Of a DNA stretch of 35,864 nt, positions 8,603 to 17,081 are shown one piece after another (position 1 is the stretch's first letter; each line of letters opens with the position of its first letter). The DNA lies in assembly GCA_002715305.1 (NCBI GenBank), contig PAYV01000006.1, positions 4,885-40,748 of the forward strand, in the 5' to 3' direction. This DNA is from Rickettsiales bacterium. GTDB taxonomy: Bacteria; Pseudomonadota; Alphaproteobacteria; Methylaequorales; Methylaequoraceae. The translations under genes and the position numbers were made by a program. Under the pieces are notes generated by a model. It ran no database searches and was not told the DNA's origin. It worked only from the letters and a program-made list of their open reading frames with translations.

Positions 8603-8618
8603 GATAAATTTATTTCAA
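8599..8618. terminator. Palindrome across two convergent stops, possible bidirectional terminator
   Basis: A 20-base near-perfect palindrome (arms TTGAGATAAA and TTTATTTCAA, one G-T pair) covers the ahcY stop and reaches the marR-type stop. As RNA it can form a 7-base-pair stem with a 6-base loop. A short T run (about 8631-8637) follows on the + strand. The stem is AT-rich and weak, so terminator function is only a suggestion. Confidence 0.3.
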
Positions 8619-9017
8619 TGAAAGATTATATTTTTTAGTTAGATCATATACTTCATCTTCAGCCTCAAGCCAAAGGGGAATAGCATCGTTTAAAATTTCA
8701 AAACCCTTAGAAGTAATTTTAACTTTTTTATGACGACCATCCGGGCTTTTAACATTTTCAATAACACCTTGTTTTTTTAAAATCGCAAGGCTTCTTGTTA
8801 GTGTTGTTCTATCGATATATAAATCTTTAGATAATTCAGTTATTAAATAAGGTCTTCCAGATGCCAAAGAAGAAAGTATGGCAAGTTGCGTAATTTTTAT
8901 TCCGGTTGCCCTCAGTTTTTTGTCATAAAATTGAGTTATTACTCTTGATGCTTGCCGTATTCTGAGACACTTACAACTAAGTAATTGTCTATATTTATAT
9001 GAATTTACATCAGTCAT
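8610..9017 (-). CDS. MarR-family transcriptional regulator
   Basis: The 135-residue protein has the MarR winged-helix layout: an N-terminal dimerisation helix, then ITQLAILSSLASGRPYLITELSKDLYIDRTTLTRS (the helix-turn-helix), and the wing SPDGRHKKVKITSKG. MarR proteins bind palindromes as dimers and usually repress their own gene until a small ligand is bound. A perfect inverted repeat lies five bases before its start, so autoregulation is likely. The gene is convergent with ahcY; no divergent target gene is adjacent, and its other targets and ligand are unknown. An N-terminal CKCLRIRQASRV segment contains two cysteines that might be redox-sensitive, but this is only a guess. Confidence 0.85.
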   Translation of the reverse strand: MTDVNSYKYRQLLSCKCLRIRQASRVITQFYDKKLRATGIKITQLAILSSLASGRPYLITELSKDLYIDRTTLTRSLAILKKQGVIENVKSPDGRHKKVKITSKGFEILNDAIPLWLEAEDEVYDLTKKYNLSLK

Positions 9018-9021
9018 TATG

Positions 9022-9035
9022 AATGTATGTACATT
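9022..9035. promoter_or_regulatory. Palindromic operator candidate upstream of the marR-type gene
   Basis: AATGTA and TACATT form a perfect inverted repeat around a two-base spacer (TG). It sits five bases upstream of the start codon and just downstream of a candidate promoter, a place where a bound MarR dimer would block transcription. The repeat is seen directly; its use as operator is inferred. Confidence 0.55.
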
Positions 9036-9042
9036 AGTGATT

Positions 9043-9071
9043 ATTTTATAACCATTGAAATATATTCACAA
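9043..9071 (-). promoter_or_regulatory. Candidate sigma-70 promoter of the marR-type gene
   Basis: Read on the - strand, TTGTGA (9071-9066) and TAAAAT (9048-9043) are separated by 17 bases. They match four and five of six consensus positions. Transcription would begin just before or within the palindrome at 9022-9035. The rest of the gap up to 9183 is AT-rich with nothing I recognise. Confidence 0.45.
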
Positions 9072-9183
9072 TATAAAAAACTCTTTACAAAATTTAATTT
9101 TTCTAAAATAAATCAATTCCCAAACATATAAAAATAATTGTTAAAAAGATTCTTCATTCAAAATACTTGAGCTAGACATTTAT

Positions 9184-10188
9184 TTAATTTAAATTATCTT
9201 TCAACATATTCCAAAACTCATAATAAATTTTATAATTAAAATTCCTGATATTTTTAAAAAAGACATGCTCGTTTGGCTTATCGTTATTGATTTCAATTCC
9301 CCATAGCGACTTGTTATCATATGGAAGAGTTCCATAACGCAAATCTGCAATTAAATTATTGTAATCAGGATGTAAATAAATGTAATTATCAGAAAAATAG
9401 GCAAATCGAATAATATCTTTTCGTTGAGTAGAGCTTTCATTGAGTTTTGGAAAAACAGTATCTTTATCAATAACTTTAACTCTTGATCCTTCTTTAAACT
9501 TTGGAATACCAAAAAATGGAAAATAAATAGCATCAATAAAATATTGTTTATTGTTTTGATATACGCTTCTCCAAAGAAAATTATTTCCAATTGTTGGTTT
9601 CAAAAAAAGTCTTTCTATTTTATGTTCTCTATCTTTAGCAATATTTTTTACATAATCTTTAACCTGTTGATATTTAATAAAATTAAAGCTCAAATGAAGT
9701 AAACAAAAAAGGAAGCCAATCCTAATTGTTAATAAGGAATTTCGTATAATTGAAATTAAAAAAAAAATAAGAATTGATCCTGTGAATATAGGATCAATTA
9801 TAGATATAATATTTAAACCAACTCTATAATCAGAAAATGGCCAAAATAATACAGTTCCATAGCTTGTACATGAATCAAGGAGACCATGTGATAAATATCC
9901 TAGAAAAGAAAACAGATAAATTTGTTTAAATGGCAATTTTTTTCTTAAAAAGACAAACAATATTAAAGATACAAAAAAACTACCAATTGGTGAAAAAAAT
10001 AATGAATGAGAAAAATGTCTGTGATAATCAACTGATAGTAATGGGTCAGCGGAGGATCTTATAAAAATATCAAGGTCGGGTGCAAGACCTCCAACAAAGC
10101 CACAAAAGGATGCCCTCCTTAAATTAATTTTCTTACTGAAAGAGGTTGCAATACAACCACCTAGCAAACCTTGTGAAACTGGATCCAT
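9184..10188 (-). CDS. YdjM/DUF457-type integral membrane metal-dependent hydrolase family protein
   Basis: The 334-residue protein has the family signature at the N-terminus: MDPVSQGLLGGCIA, then GFVGGLAPDLDIFIR and HRHFSHSLFF, whose Asp and His residues look like a metal site. Several hydrophobic helices follow (for example around FFVSLILFVFL, YLFSFLGYLSHGLLDS and FTGSILIFFLISII), then a soluble C-terminal half of about 150 residues. Relatives are annotated as inner-membrane metal-dependent hydrolases; E. coli YdjM is LexA-regulated. No substrate is known. It lies between the regulator and a small secreted protein on the same strand. The family call is fairly firm, the biochemical role open. 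Confidence 0.75.
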   Translation of the reverse strand: MDPVSQGLLGGCIATSFSKKINLRRASFCGFVGGLAPDLDIFIRSSADPLLSVDYHRHFSHSLFFSPIGSFFVSLILFVFLRKKLPFKQIYLFSFLGYLSHGLLDSCTSYGTVLFWPFSDYRVGLNIISIIDPIFTGSILIFFLISIIRNSLLTIRIGFLFCLLHLSFNFIKYQQVKDYVKNIAKDREHKIERLFLKPTIGNNFLWRSVYQNNKQYFIDAIYFPFFGIPKFKEGSRVKVIDKDTVFPKLNESSTQRKDIIRFAYFSDNYIYLHPDYNNLIADLRYGTLPYDNKSLWGIEINNDKPNEHVFFKNIRNFNYKIYYEFWNMLKDNLN

Positions 10189-10232
10189 TAACTAACAAGT
10201 AAATCTATTAAATAAAGTAATAAAATATAATA

Positions 10233-10433
10233 TTAACGATCTTTTCTTAACTTTTGTGGTTTTTTATCTGAGTATGACTTTATATAACTATTTTTTGTCT
10301 TTTTATCCTTAAGGGAAATACTGTAACAGCCGTTTTCTTTTCCATACTCTTTGGCTAATGAGTCAACAAAACTAGCGGACAATGTTGTTTTTACATTGAA
10401 AAGCAAAGCTAAAAATAAGACTAAAAATTTCAT
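10233..10433 (-). CDS. Small predicted secreted protein, unknown function
   Basis: This 66-residue frame begins MKFLVLFLALLF, a hydrophobic stretch ending in TTLSA that resembles a signal peptide cleaved near residue 19-20. The mature part is about 45 residues and very basic, with one cysteine (NGCYSISLKDKKTKNSY) and a lysine/arginine-rich tail. It lies on the same strand 46 bases downstream of tRNA-Ser and 44 bases upstream of the YdjM-like gene. I do not recognise a family. A real gene is supported by the signal-peptide pattern and the otherwise empty slot, but the evidence is modest. Confidence 0.5.
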   Translation of the reverse strand: MKFLVLFLALLFNVKTTLSASFVDSLAKEYGKENGCYSISLKDKKTKNSYIKSYSDKKPQKLRKDR

Positions 10434-10479
10434 ATTCTAAAATTGGTTATTAAAATTTTGTTTTCAACTAAAATTTATT

Positions 10480-10569
10480 TGGCGGAGAGAGAGGGATTCG
10501 AACCCTCGAAACAGTTGCCTGTTTACACGCTTTCCAAGCGTGCGCCTTCAGCCACTCGGCCACCTCTCC
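10480..10569 (-). tRNA. tRNA-Ser (GGA anticodon)
   Basis: On the - strand the sequence folds as a class II tRNA with a long variable arm. The acceptor strand GGAGAGG pairs with TCTCTCC (last pair G-U). The anticodon stem CACGC/GCGTG encloses the loop TTGGAAA, giving anticodon GGA. The T arm is GAGGG-TTCGAAT-CCCTC, the discriminator is G as expected for serine, and CCA is encoded (10482-10480). The 5' end is three bases after the lepA stop on the same strand, so the tRNA is probably cut from the lepA transcript. Confidence 0.96.
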
Positions 10570-10572
10570 TTT

Positions 10573-12363
10573 TTAATCATTCGAAGTTTTCAAAACGTTA
10601 ATAAATGCTGATTGAGGAATTTCGACCTTCCCAAATTGACGCATTCTTTTTTTACCTTTTTTTTGTTTATCCAGTAATTTGTTTTTTCTTGTAACATCAC
10701 CACCATAAAGCTTAGCTGTTACATCTTTTCTATAACTACTTATTGTTTCTCTAGCTATTATTTTACCTCCAATAGTTGCTTGAAGTGGTATCTTAAATTG
10801 TTGTCTTGGAATGAGATCCTTCAATTTCAAACAATAATTTTTACCTCTAGAATTTGCTTTAGTATTATGACAAATAAAAGACAATGCATCTACTGGTTCA
10901 GAATTTACAAGAATCTGTACTTTCACTAATTCACTTTCTTGATACCTTAAGAATTCATAATCAAAGCTGGCATAGCCACTAGTAATAGATTTCAGTTTGT
11001 CATAAAAATCAAAAACTACTTCTGCTAATGGTAATTCATAAATAATCATTGCACGTTTACCAGCATATGTAAGATCTTTTTGAACCCCCCTTCGATCATT
11101 ACAAAGTTTCATTACTGATCCAAGATATTCATCAGGAAGTAGAATTGTTGCCTTGATAATTGGTTCGTATATTTGTTTAATTTTTGTAGTTTCAGGGAGA
11201 AGGGTTGGATTATGAACATCTATTTTTTCTCCATTTGTTTTATCAATTTTGTATACGACTGATGGTGAGGTAGTAATAAGGTTGATACCAAACTCTCTAC
11301 TCAGTCTTTCTTGTATTATTTCAAGATGAAGTAATCCTAGAAAGCCACATCTAAAACCTAAACCCAAAGCAGCGGATGATTCTGGCTCGGACGAAAAACT
11401 TGCATCATTCAGTGCCAGTTTTGAAATACTATCTTTTAGAAGATCATAGTCATCAGCATCAACAGGATATAGTCCACAGAATACTACTGGAATACTAGGT
11501 TTAAACCCTGGTAAAGGATTAGTAGCTGGTCTCAATTCATCTGTTATTGTATCACCAACTTTACAATCACTTACGTGTCTTATACCAGCTGTAAAAAAAC
11601 CAATTTCGCCTGCTTTAAGCTCATTAGTATAATTAATTTTAGGTGTAAAAAATCCACATTTTTCAATTTGATATACAGCTTCTGTACCCATCATTCTAAT
11701 TTTCATTCCTTTAATTAATTTTCCAGAACGTATTCTCACTAATATAATTACCCCTAGGTAAGTGTCATACCAGCTATCTACTAACATACCCACAAGATTA
11801 CTTTCCTGATCTATATTTGGATGAGGTAATCTTTTAATTATAGCTTCAATAAGCTCTTCTATGCCTTCTCCAGTTTTTGCAGAAACTGCAATTGAATTTG
11901 ATGCATCTATACCAATAACATCTTCAATTTGTTTTTTTATTCTATCTGGTTCGGCAGAGGCTAAATCTATTTTATTTAATACAGGTATTATTTCATGATT
12001 ATTTTCAATTGCTTGATATACATTTGCCAAAGTTTGTGCTTCAACACCTTGAGATGCATCAACAACTAAAAGTGAACCTTCACACGAAGCCAATGATCTA
12101 CTTACTTCATAGGAAAAGTCGACATGACCTGGCGTATCCATGAGGTTTAGGTTATATAATTTATCTTCAAATTTATATTTTAAATACACTGTTTGGGCTT
12201 TAATTGTAATACCTCTCTCACGTTCAATATCCATAGAATCTAAAACTTGATCCTTCATTTCTCTATCTGAAAGTCCACCACATTTTTGGATTATTCTATC
12301 TGCAAGTGTTGATTTTCCGTGATCAATATGTGCAATTATTGAGAAATTTCTTATATTTTCCAT
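10573..12363 (-). CDS. lepA: Elongation factor 4 (LepA) GTPase
   Basis: LepA/EF4 is a ribosome-associated GTPase involved in translation under stress and in initiation or ribosome assembly. The 596-residue protein has G1 AHIDHGKST (residues 11-19), the RGITIK switch, DTPGHVDF (G3) and NKIDL (G4). The LepA-specific C-terminal end shows YGGDVTRKNKLLDKQKKGKKRMRQFG. Length is normal. It is the last protein gene of the thrS-infC-rpmI-rplT-pheS-pheT-lepA run, five bases after pheT, and is followed by tRNA-Ser after three bases. In many alphaproteobacteria lepA is elsewhere, so its place after pheT may be particular to this lineage. Confidence 0.97.
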   Translation of the reverse strand: MENIRNFSIIAHIDHGKSTLADRIIQKCGGLSDREMKDQVLDSMDIERERGITIKAQTVYLKYKFEDKLYNLNLMDTPGHVDFSYEVSRSLASCEGSLLVVDASQGVEAQTLANVYQAIENNHEIIPVLNKIDLASAEPDRIKKQIEDVIGIDASNSIAVSAKTGEGIEELIEAIIKRLPHPNIDQESNLVGMLVDSWYDTYLGVIILVRIRSGKLIKGMKIRMMGTEAVYQIEKCGFFTPKINYTNELKAGEIGFFTAGIRHVSDCKVGDTITDELRPATNPLPGFKPSIPVVFCGLYPVDADDYDLLKDSISKLALNDASFSSEPESSAALGLGFRCGFLGLLHLEIIQERLSREFGINLITTSPSVVYKIDKTNGEKIDVHNPTLLPETTKIKQIYEPIIKATILLPDEYLGSVMKLCNDRRGVQKDLTYAGKRAMIIYELPLAEVVFDFYDKLKSITSGYASFDYEFLRYQESELVKVQILVNSEPVDALSFICHNTKANSRGKNYCLKLKDLIPRQQFKIPLQATIGGKIIARETISSYRKDVTAKLYGGDVTRKNKLLDKQKKGKKRMRQFGKVEIPQSAFINVLKTSND

Positions 12364-12368
12364 TAAAA

Positions 12369-14765
12369 TTATCTAAGTTTTGCATTAAATTTTGTTGTTA
12401 TATCTTTAATTATTTCATCTGATATTTTTTGAATTTCGCTGTCATCAAGAGTTTTTTTGTCAGATTGAATCTTAACTTCAATTGCTAGAGATCTTAAATC
12501 AGGATTAGATTTCTTATTTTCATATGAATCGAATATATTAACATCCTTGATTAAGTTAATATCAATTCTTCTTATTGATGATATTACCTCACTTGATAAA
12601 ACGTTTTTATTAATTTCAAAAGAGAAATCTCTTATAGACATTTGATATGGTGATGTTTCAAGTTCATTCTTTGAGATATTTTTTTTTCTATTAAACGTTA
12701 GTAATTCTGTTAAATTTAATTCTAAAGCACATAAAGCTTGATCTAGATCAAATTTTTTCAAAACTTTTGGATGAAGCTCGCCAAAGTTTGCGATTGTTTT
12801 ATTTGCAAAGCTTATTGATCCACTTTTACCTGGGTGATAATAATTTTTTGATTCATTTGATTGTCTTAAATTTTCACTACTAAATCCAATATTTTCTAAG
12901 ATACTAAATAAATCTGCTTTTACATCAAAAATATCAAAGGGTCTGTCCTTTTCGATCCAATTTTTTTCATACATTTGTCCAGATCTTATTATTGATACGA
13001 AATCTGATTGTTCACCTGGTTCATATCCTTTGAATATTGGTCCTATTTCAAAGACTGAAAAATTTTTAATGTTTTTATTATTATTATTTTTTACTATTTT
13101 TAGTAAATTTATTAATAAATTTGACCTCAAACAATCTAACTCTGCACTAATAGGATTTTGAATTTTTACAAATTTATCTATTTTAAAAATATCTTGAAGT
13201 TTTGAATCAACGAATGACCAAGAAATTATTTCCATAATATTTCTACTAACTAACAATCTTTTTATTTTTCTTATTATTTCCTGATTATCTCCTGAAAATT
13301 TAAAACTATCATTATTTAAAAATTCAGGTTTCTGACTAGGAATATTTTCGTACCCAAAAATTCTGGCAATTTCCTCAATAAGATCTTCGGGGATCTTTAG
13401 ATCTGGTCTCCAAGATGGTGGTATTACTGAAATCTTTTCATCCTTCTGCTTAGTATTACAACCAAGGGCCTCGAGTTTTTCGATAATGAATTTTTTTTCA
13501 ATATTTACTCCAAGTACCTCATTAATTAAAAAATTATTTATGTCAATTTTTACTTCATTAAAATTAAAGGAATTATCTGAGATTATTGAACCAACTTTCC
13601 CCCCGCAGTTCTTAATGATCATTTCTGTAGCAATCTCCATTCCTTCCAATGTTGATTTTGGATCTATACCTCTTTCAAATCTATATCTTGCATCGCTTAA
13701 AATGTTAAGTTTTCTACCTGTATCTGCTATTTTTTCAGGTGAAAAATATGCAGATTCAAGAAGTATATTGTTTGTATTTTCATCACAGGCAGAATTTTTC
13801 CCACCCAATATTCCAGCCAAACTAATGATTTTTTCGTCATCACATATCACTATCATTCCTTCATCTAAGTTATATTCTTTATCATCAAGTCCCAAAAAAT
13901 GTTCGCCTTTTTTTGAATGCCTAATGCAAATATTTCCTTTAATTTTATCAAGATCGAAAATGTGTAATGGCCTACAGGAATCAACAGTTAAATAATTGGT
14001 TACATCGACTAAGCTTGAAATTACTTTTATGCCACTATTCCTTATTCTTTTAATTACTTTATCAGGTGACTGTTCATTTTTTACATCTTTAATTTGTCTT
14101 AGAAGAAATTGAGGGCAGTCAGAATTTTTTAAATTATTTGTAAGTTTAACAGATGTTTTAAAATTGATTTTGTTTTGATTAACTTTTCTTTTAGATAACT
14201 TACCGAAACCAGCAGCACTTAAATCTCTAGCAATTCCGTAAACACCGGCACAGTCTATTCTATTAGGGGTAATTGCAATTTCAATTTTGATATCCTCATC
14301 ATCTATGTAGTCCGAAAATGAATTTCCAGTCTTATAATTTTCGTCTAACTCTATTATACCTTGAGAATTTTCATTCAATCCCAACTCATTCTCAGAACAT
14401 AACATACCATTAGATTCAATTCCTCGAATTTTACTTCTCTTGATTGTAAATTCTTCATTGGTATTTGGTTTAATGATTGATCCCAAAGGCGCTAAAACAG
14501 TTATAAGATTTTTTTTAGCATTGTTAGCCCCACAAATAATTTCTAAATTTTTTTTTCCATCAAAAACATCGCAAATACTCAACTTATCAGCATTTGGATG
14601 TTTTTTTATATCTACTATTTTTGAAACAATAAAACCTGATAATTGATTTTTTGGGTTTTCTAAATTTTCAACTTCCAACCCGATACTTGTTAGTTTTTTA
14701 CAAAGTTCCTCTATGGAAGAATCAAAAATTAAATATTCTTTTAACCACTTAACTGTAAATTTCAT
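12369..14765 (-). CDS. pheT: Phenylalanyl-tRNA synthetase beta subunit
   Basis: PheT pairs with PheS in the alpha2-beta2 enzyme that charges tRNA-Phe. The 798-residue chain has the N-terminal EMAP-like tRNA-binding domain (GFIVSKIVDIKKHPNADKL), the B3/4 editing region (about residues 210-380), the B5 domain, the catalytic-like core (IEEIARIFGYENIP) and the C-terminal ferredoxin-like anticodon-binding domain (YQMSIRDFSFEI to the end). Length and domain order are normal. It lies 16 bases after pheS and five bases before lepA, in one operon. Confidence 0.97.
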   Translation of the reverse strand: MKFTVKWLKEYLIFDSSIEELCKKLTSIGLEVENLENPKNQLSGFIVSKIVDIKKHPNADKLSICDVFDGKKNLEIICGANNAKKNLITVLAPLGSIIKPNTNEEFTIKRSKIRGIESNGMLCSENELGLNENSQGIIELDENYKTGNSFSDYIDDEDIKIEIAITPNRIDCAGVYGIARDLSAAGFGKLSKRKVNQNKINFKTSVKLTNNLKNSDCPQFLLRQIKDVKNEQSPDKVIKRIRNSGIKVISSLVDVTNYLTVDSCRPLHIFDLDKIKGNICIRHSKKGEHFLGLDDKEYNLDEGMIVICDDEKIISLAGILGGKNSACDENTNNILLESAYFSPEKIADTGRKLNILSDARYRFERGIDPKSTLEGMEIATEMIIKNCGGKVGSIISDNSFNFNEVKIDINNFLINEVLGVNIEKKFIIEKLEALGCNTKQKDEKISVIPPSWRPDLKIPEDLIEEIARIFGYENIPSQKPEFLNNDSFKFSGDNQEIIRKIKRLLVSRNIMEIISWSFVDSKLQDIFKIDKFVKIQNPISAELDCLRSNLLINLLKIVKNNNNKNIKNFSVFEIGPIFKGYEPGEQSDFVSIIRSGQMYEKNWIEKDRPFDIFDVKADLFSILENIGFSSENLRQSNESKNYYHPGKSGSISFANKTIANFGELHPKVLKKFDLDQALCALELNLTELLTFNRKKNISKNELETSPYQMSIRDFSFEINKNVLSSEVISSIRRIDINLIKDVNIFDSYENKKSNPDLRSLAIEVKIQSDKKTLDDSEIQKISDEIIKDITTKFNAKLR

Positions 14766-14781
14766 TTCTTATACCTATTAA

Positions 14782-15840
14782 TTACCCTTTAGAATCTAGA
14801 AATGAAAAACCGTAATGATTTAACCACCTCAAGTCGCCATCAAAAAATTTTCTAAGATCTGGCATGCCATATTTTAGCATAGCAAGTCTTTCTATTCCCA
14901 TTCCAAAAGCAAATCCCTTAATATTTTTTTGACTAATTCCTGATAAATTAAAGACTTCTGGATGGACCATCCCACAACCAAGAACTTCCATCCATTGGTT
15001 ACCTTCTCCTAAATGTATTTTTCCTGATTCAATTTTACAATTAATATCTACCTCGGCAGAAGGCTCAGTAAATGGAAAATACGAAGGTCTAAATCTAAGT
15101 TTCAAATCATACTTATTAAAAAATTTTTTGCAGAAATATTCCAAAAACCATTTTAGATTCCCAAAATTTACATTTTTATCGACAATAAGACCTTCAACCT
15201 GATGAAACATAGGTGTGTGAGTAATATCTGAATCACAACGATAAGTTCTTCCTGGTGCAAAAATCTTTAATGGAATTTTATTTTTTTCTAAGCTACGAAT
15301 TTGAACAGGAGATGTATGAGTTCTCAAAACATTATTCTTATTACCGTTAGATTCCAAATAAAAAGTATCATGCATTTGTCTTGCAGGATGGTTTTTAGGT
15401 ATATTTAATGCTGTAAAATTATAAAAGTCATTTTCCACATCAGGACCCTCTTCATAAGACAATCCCATTTCATTAAGTATTAAAAAGATTTCATTAATTG
15501 TAAAACTTATTGGATGTAATTTTGCTTGAAAATCTTTTGATTCTCTTGTTGGCAATGAACTATCAATAAATTCAGATTTTAATTGTTGATTTATTTGTTG
15601 ATCTTCAAGATTAATTTTTTTTTTGTTTATAGAACCAAAAAAATCTGACTTAAAGTTATTTAATTTTTTCCCAAGAATTTTTTTATCTTCTTCATTTAAT
15701 GACGAAAGGGATTTTAATTCATTATTTATGATTCCATTCTTACCAAAATATTTTACCCGAAATTCTTCAAGAGTTTTTAGATCCTCACTCTTTTCAACAT
15801 CAATCAGAGCTGATTGAAAAAGTTGATCATAATCTTTCAT
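14782..15840 (-). CDS. pheS: Phenylalanyl-tRNA synthetase alpha subunit
   Basis: PheS is the catalytic class II subunit. The 352-residue protein has an N-terminal coiled-coil tRNA-binding arm (about residues 1-90), then motif 2 (PGRTYRCDSDITHTPMFHQVEGL) and motif 3 (GFAFGMGIERLAMLKYG). The segment FRPSYFPFTEPSAEVDI is typical. A His-Thr-Pro in motif 2 replaces the more common His-Ser-Pro, a mild change. It follows rplT by 13 bases and precedes pheT, the classical translation operon order. Confidence 0.97.
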   Translation of the reverse strand: MKDYDQLFQSALIDVEKSEDLKTLEEFRVKYFGKNGIINNELKSLSSLNEEDKKILGKKLNNFKSDFFGSINKKKINLEDQQINQQLKSEFIDSSLPTRESKDFQAKLHPISFTINEIFLILNEMGLSYEEGPDVENDFYNFTALNIPKNHPARQMHDTFYLESNGNKNNVLRTHTSPVQIRSLEKNKIPLKIFAPGRTYRCDSDITHTPMFHQVEGLIVDKNVNFGNLKWFLEYFCKKFFNKYDLKLRFRPSYFPFTEPSAEVDINCKIESGKIHLGEGNQWMEVLGCGMVHPEVFNLSGISQKNIKGFAFGMGIERLAMLKYGMPDLRKFFDGDLRWLNHYGFSFLDSKG

Positions 15841-15853
15841 TCTCGAATTTGTC

Positions 15854-16204
15854 TTAATTAGTTCTAATTTTTGTTACAATTTCTTTAAATGACTCAGGTT
15901 CTTGAGCTGCGAGATCTGCAAGTACTTTTCTATTCAAATTTAAATTAACTTTTTTAAGACCATTTATAAAAGTTGAGTATTTTATGCCATGTAATCTACA
16001 ACCTGCATTGATTCTTTGAATCCATAGGCTTCTAAATTGTCTTTTCTTTACTTTTCTATCTCTATAGGCATATTGGCCAGCTTTTTCAACAGCTTGATTT
16101 GCCACTTTAAAAGTATTCTTTCTTCTTCCATAGTAACCTTTAGCCCTGTGTATTATTTTTTTATGCCGGGACTTTGTTATGGAACCACTTTTTGCTCTAG
16201 ACAT
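15854..16204 (-). CDS. rplT: 50S ribosomal protein L20
   Basis: L20 binds 23S rRNA early in large-subunit assembly. The 116-residue protein has the family pattern KIIHRAKGYYGRRKNTFKVANQAVEKAGQYAYRDRK followed by LWIQRINAGCRLHG, with the basic N-terminal extension. It starts 11 bases after rpmI. In E. coli L20 represses its own operon by binding the leader RNA; I see no clear structure of that kind here. Confidence 0.97.
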   Translation of the reverse strand: MSRAKSGSITKSRHKKIIHRAKGYYGRRKNTFKVANQAVEKAGQYAYRDRKVKKRQFRSLWIQRINAGCRLHGIKYSTFINGLKKVNLNLNRKVLADLAAQEPESFKEIVTKIRTN

Positions 16205-16215
16205 TTAAACTCCAA

Positions 16216-16416
16216 TTATATTTTAACATTCATATATTTCTTAACAATTTTTGTATCTTGTTTAGACATTATAGTTGGACCTTTTGAAAATCTTTTCATT
16301 TTCTTACTTCTTTTAGAAAGATTATGCCTTTTACAACTAGGAAACATTACAACTTTTCCAGTTGCTGTTACTCTGAATCTTTTTTTTGTCCCACTTTTTG
16401 TTTTAATTTTTGGCAT
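16216..16416 (-). CDS. rpmI: 50S ribosomal protein L35
   Basis: The 66-residue protein matches L35: MPKIKTKSGTKKRFRVTATGK at the start, then HNLSKRSKKMKRF. It sits between infC (61-base gap) and rplT, its standard place. The gap upstream is AT-rich and contains no clear terminator, so infC and rpmI are probably cotranscribed. Confidence 0.96.
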   Translation of the reverse strand: MPKIKTKSGTKKRFRVTATGKVVMFPSCKRHNLSKRSKKMKRFSKGPTIMSKQDTKIVKKYMNVKI

Positions 16417-16477
16417 ACTTATATTTTTTTTTATTTATATAGTTTTTTTTTCATTTAGCAAGGGTCTTTTAAAGGGA

Positions 16478-17005
16478 TTACCTAGGAGCTACCACCATAA
16501 TCATATGCTTTCCCTCAAGGGTTGGGACCTGTTCAATTTTTGCTATTTCTCCTATTGCACTCTCAAGTTTTTTTAAGATTTCCATACCTCTTTCATGATG
16601 AGCCATTTCTCTACCCTTAAACCTCAATGTTATTTTGACTTTATCACCATCATTTAGAAATCTATGAATGGATTTAAGTTTTACACTATAATCGTGATCT
16701 TCTATTCCTGGTCTAAATTTTACTTCTTTAACTTCAAAAGTTTTTTGTTTTTTCTTTGCTTCAGCTTGCTTTTTCTGAATTTGATATTTGTATTTTCCAT
16801 AGTCTATTATTTTACAAACCGGAGGAGATGAATTAGGAGAAACCTCAACAAGATCTAGACCTTGATCAAATGCAAGTTGAACTGCTTTAGATTTCTCTAA
16901 AACACCAATCATCTCACCTTTTTCTGATATAACTCTAACTGTTTTTGCTGAAATACTATTATTGATAGCAGGACCCTGCTTTGAACTTTGAGTAAACTTC
17001 CTCAT
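16478..17005 (-). CDS. infC: Translation initiation factor IF-3
   Basis: IF-3 keeps ribosomal subunits apart and checks the start codon and initiator tRNA. The 175-residue protein has the N-terminal domain (NNSISAKTVRVISEKGEMIGVL, LVEVSPNSSPPVCKIIDYGKY), a lysine-rich linker (about residues 75-92), and the C-terminal domain (EVKFRPGIEDHDYSVK, GREMAHHERG). The start chosen is ATG at 17005. The famous rare AUU start of E. coli infC is not seen in frame here, and no strong ribosome-binding site precedes the ATG; a GGAAAGGG lies too far upstream, over 30 bases away. It follows thrS by 76 bases. Confidence 0.96.
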   Translation of the reverse strand: MRKFTQSSKQGPAINNSISAKTVRVISEKGEMIGVLEKSKAVQLAFDQGLDLVEVSPNSSPPVCKIIDYGKYKYQIQKKQAEAKKKQKTFEVKEVKFRPGIEDHDYSVKLKSIHRFLNDGDKVKITLRFKGREMAHHERGMEILKKLESAIGEIAKIEQVPTLEGKHMIMVVAPR

Positions 17006-17081
17006 ATTTTTTTTATTTGCATATTAAAATTTATCCCTTTCCAAATTTAAAACAATTAACAACTATAAAATAATTCATATA

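Noticed and set aside
13486..13995. A 169-codon + strand frame inside pheT
   Set aside because: Antisense to a well-conserved gene, low complexity, no ribosome site; AT-rich genomes produce such frames by chance.
16037..16576. A 179-codon open frame on the + strand across rplT, rpmI and infC
   Set aside because: It lies opposite three certain ribosomal/translation genes, is hydrophobic only because it is antisense to lysine-rich codons, and matches no family I know.
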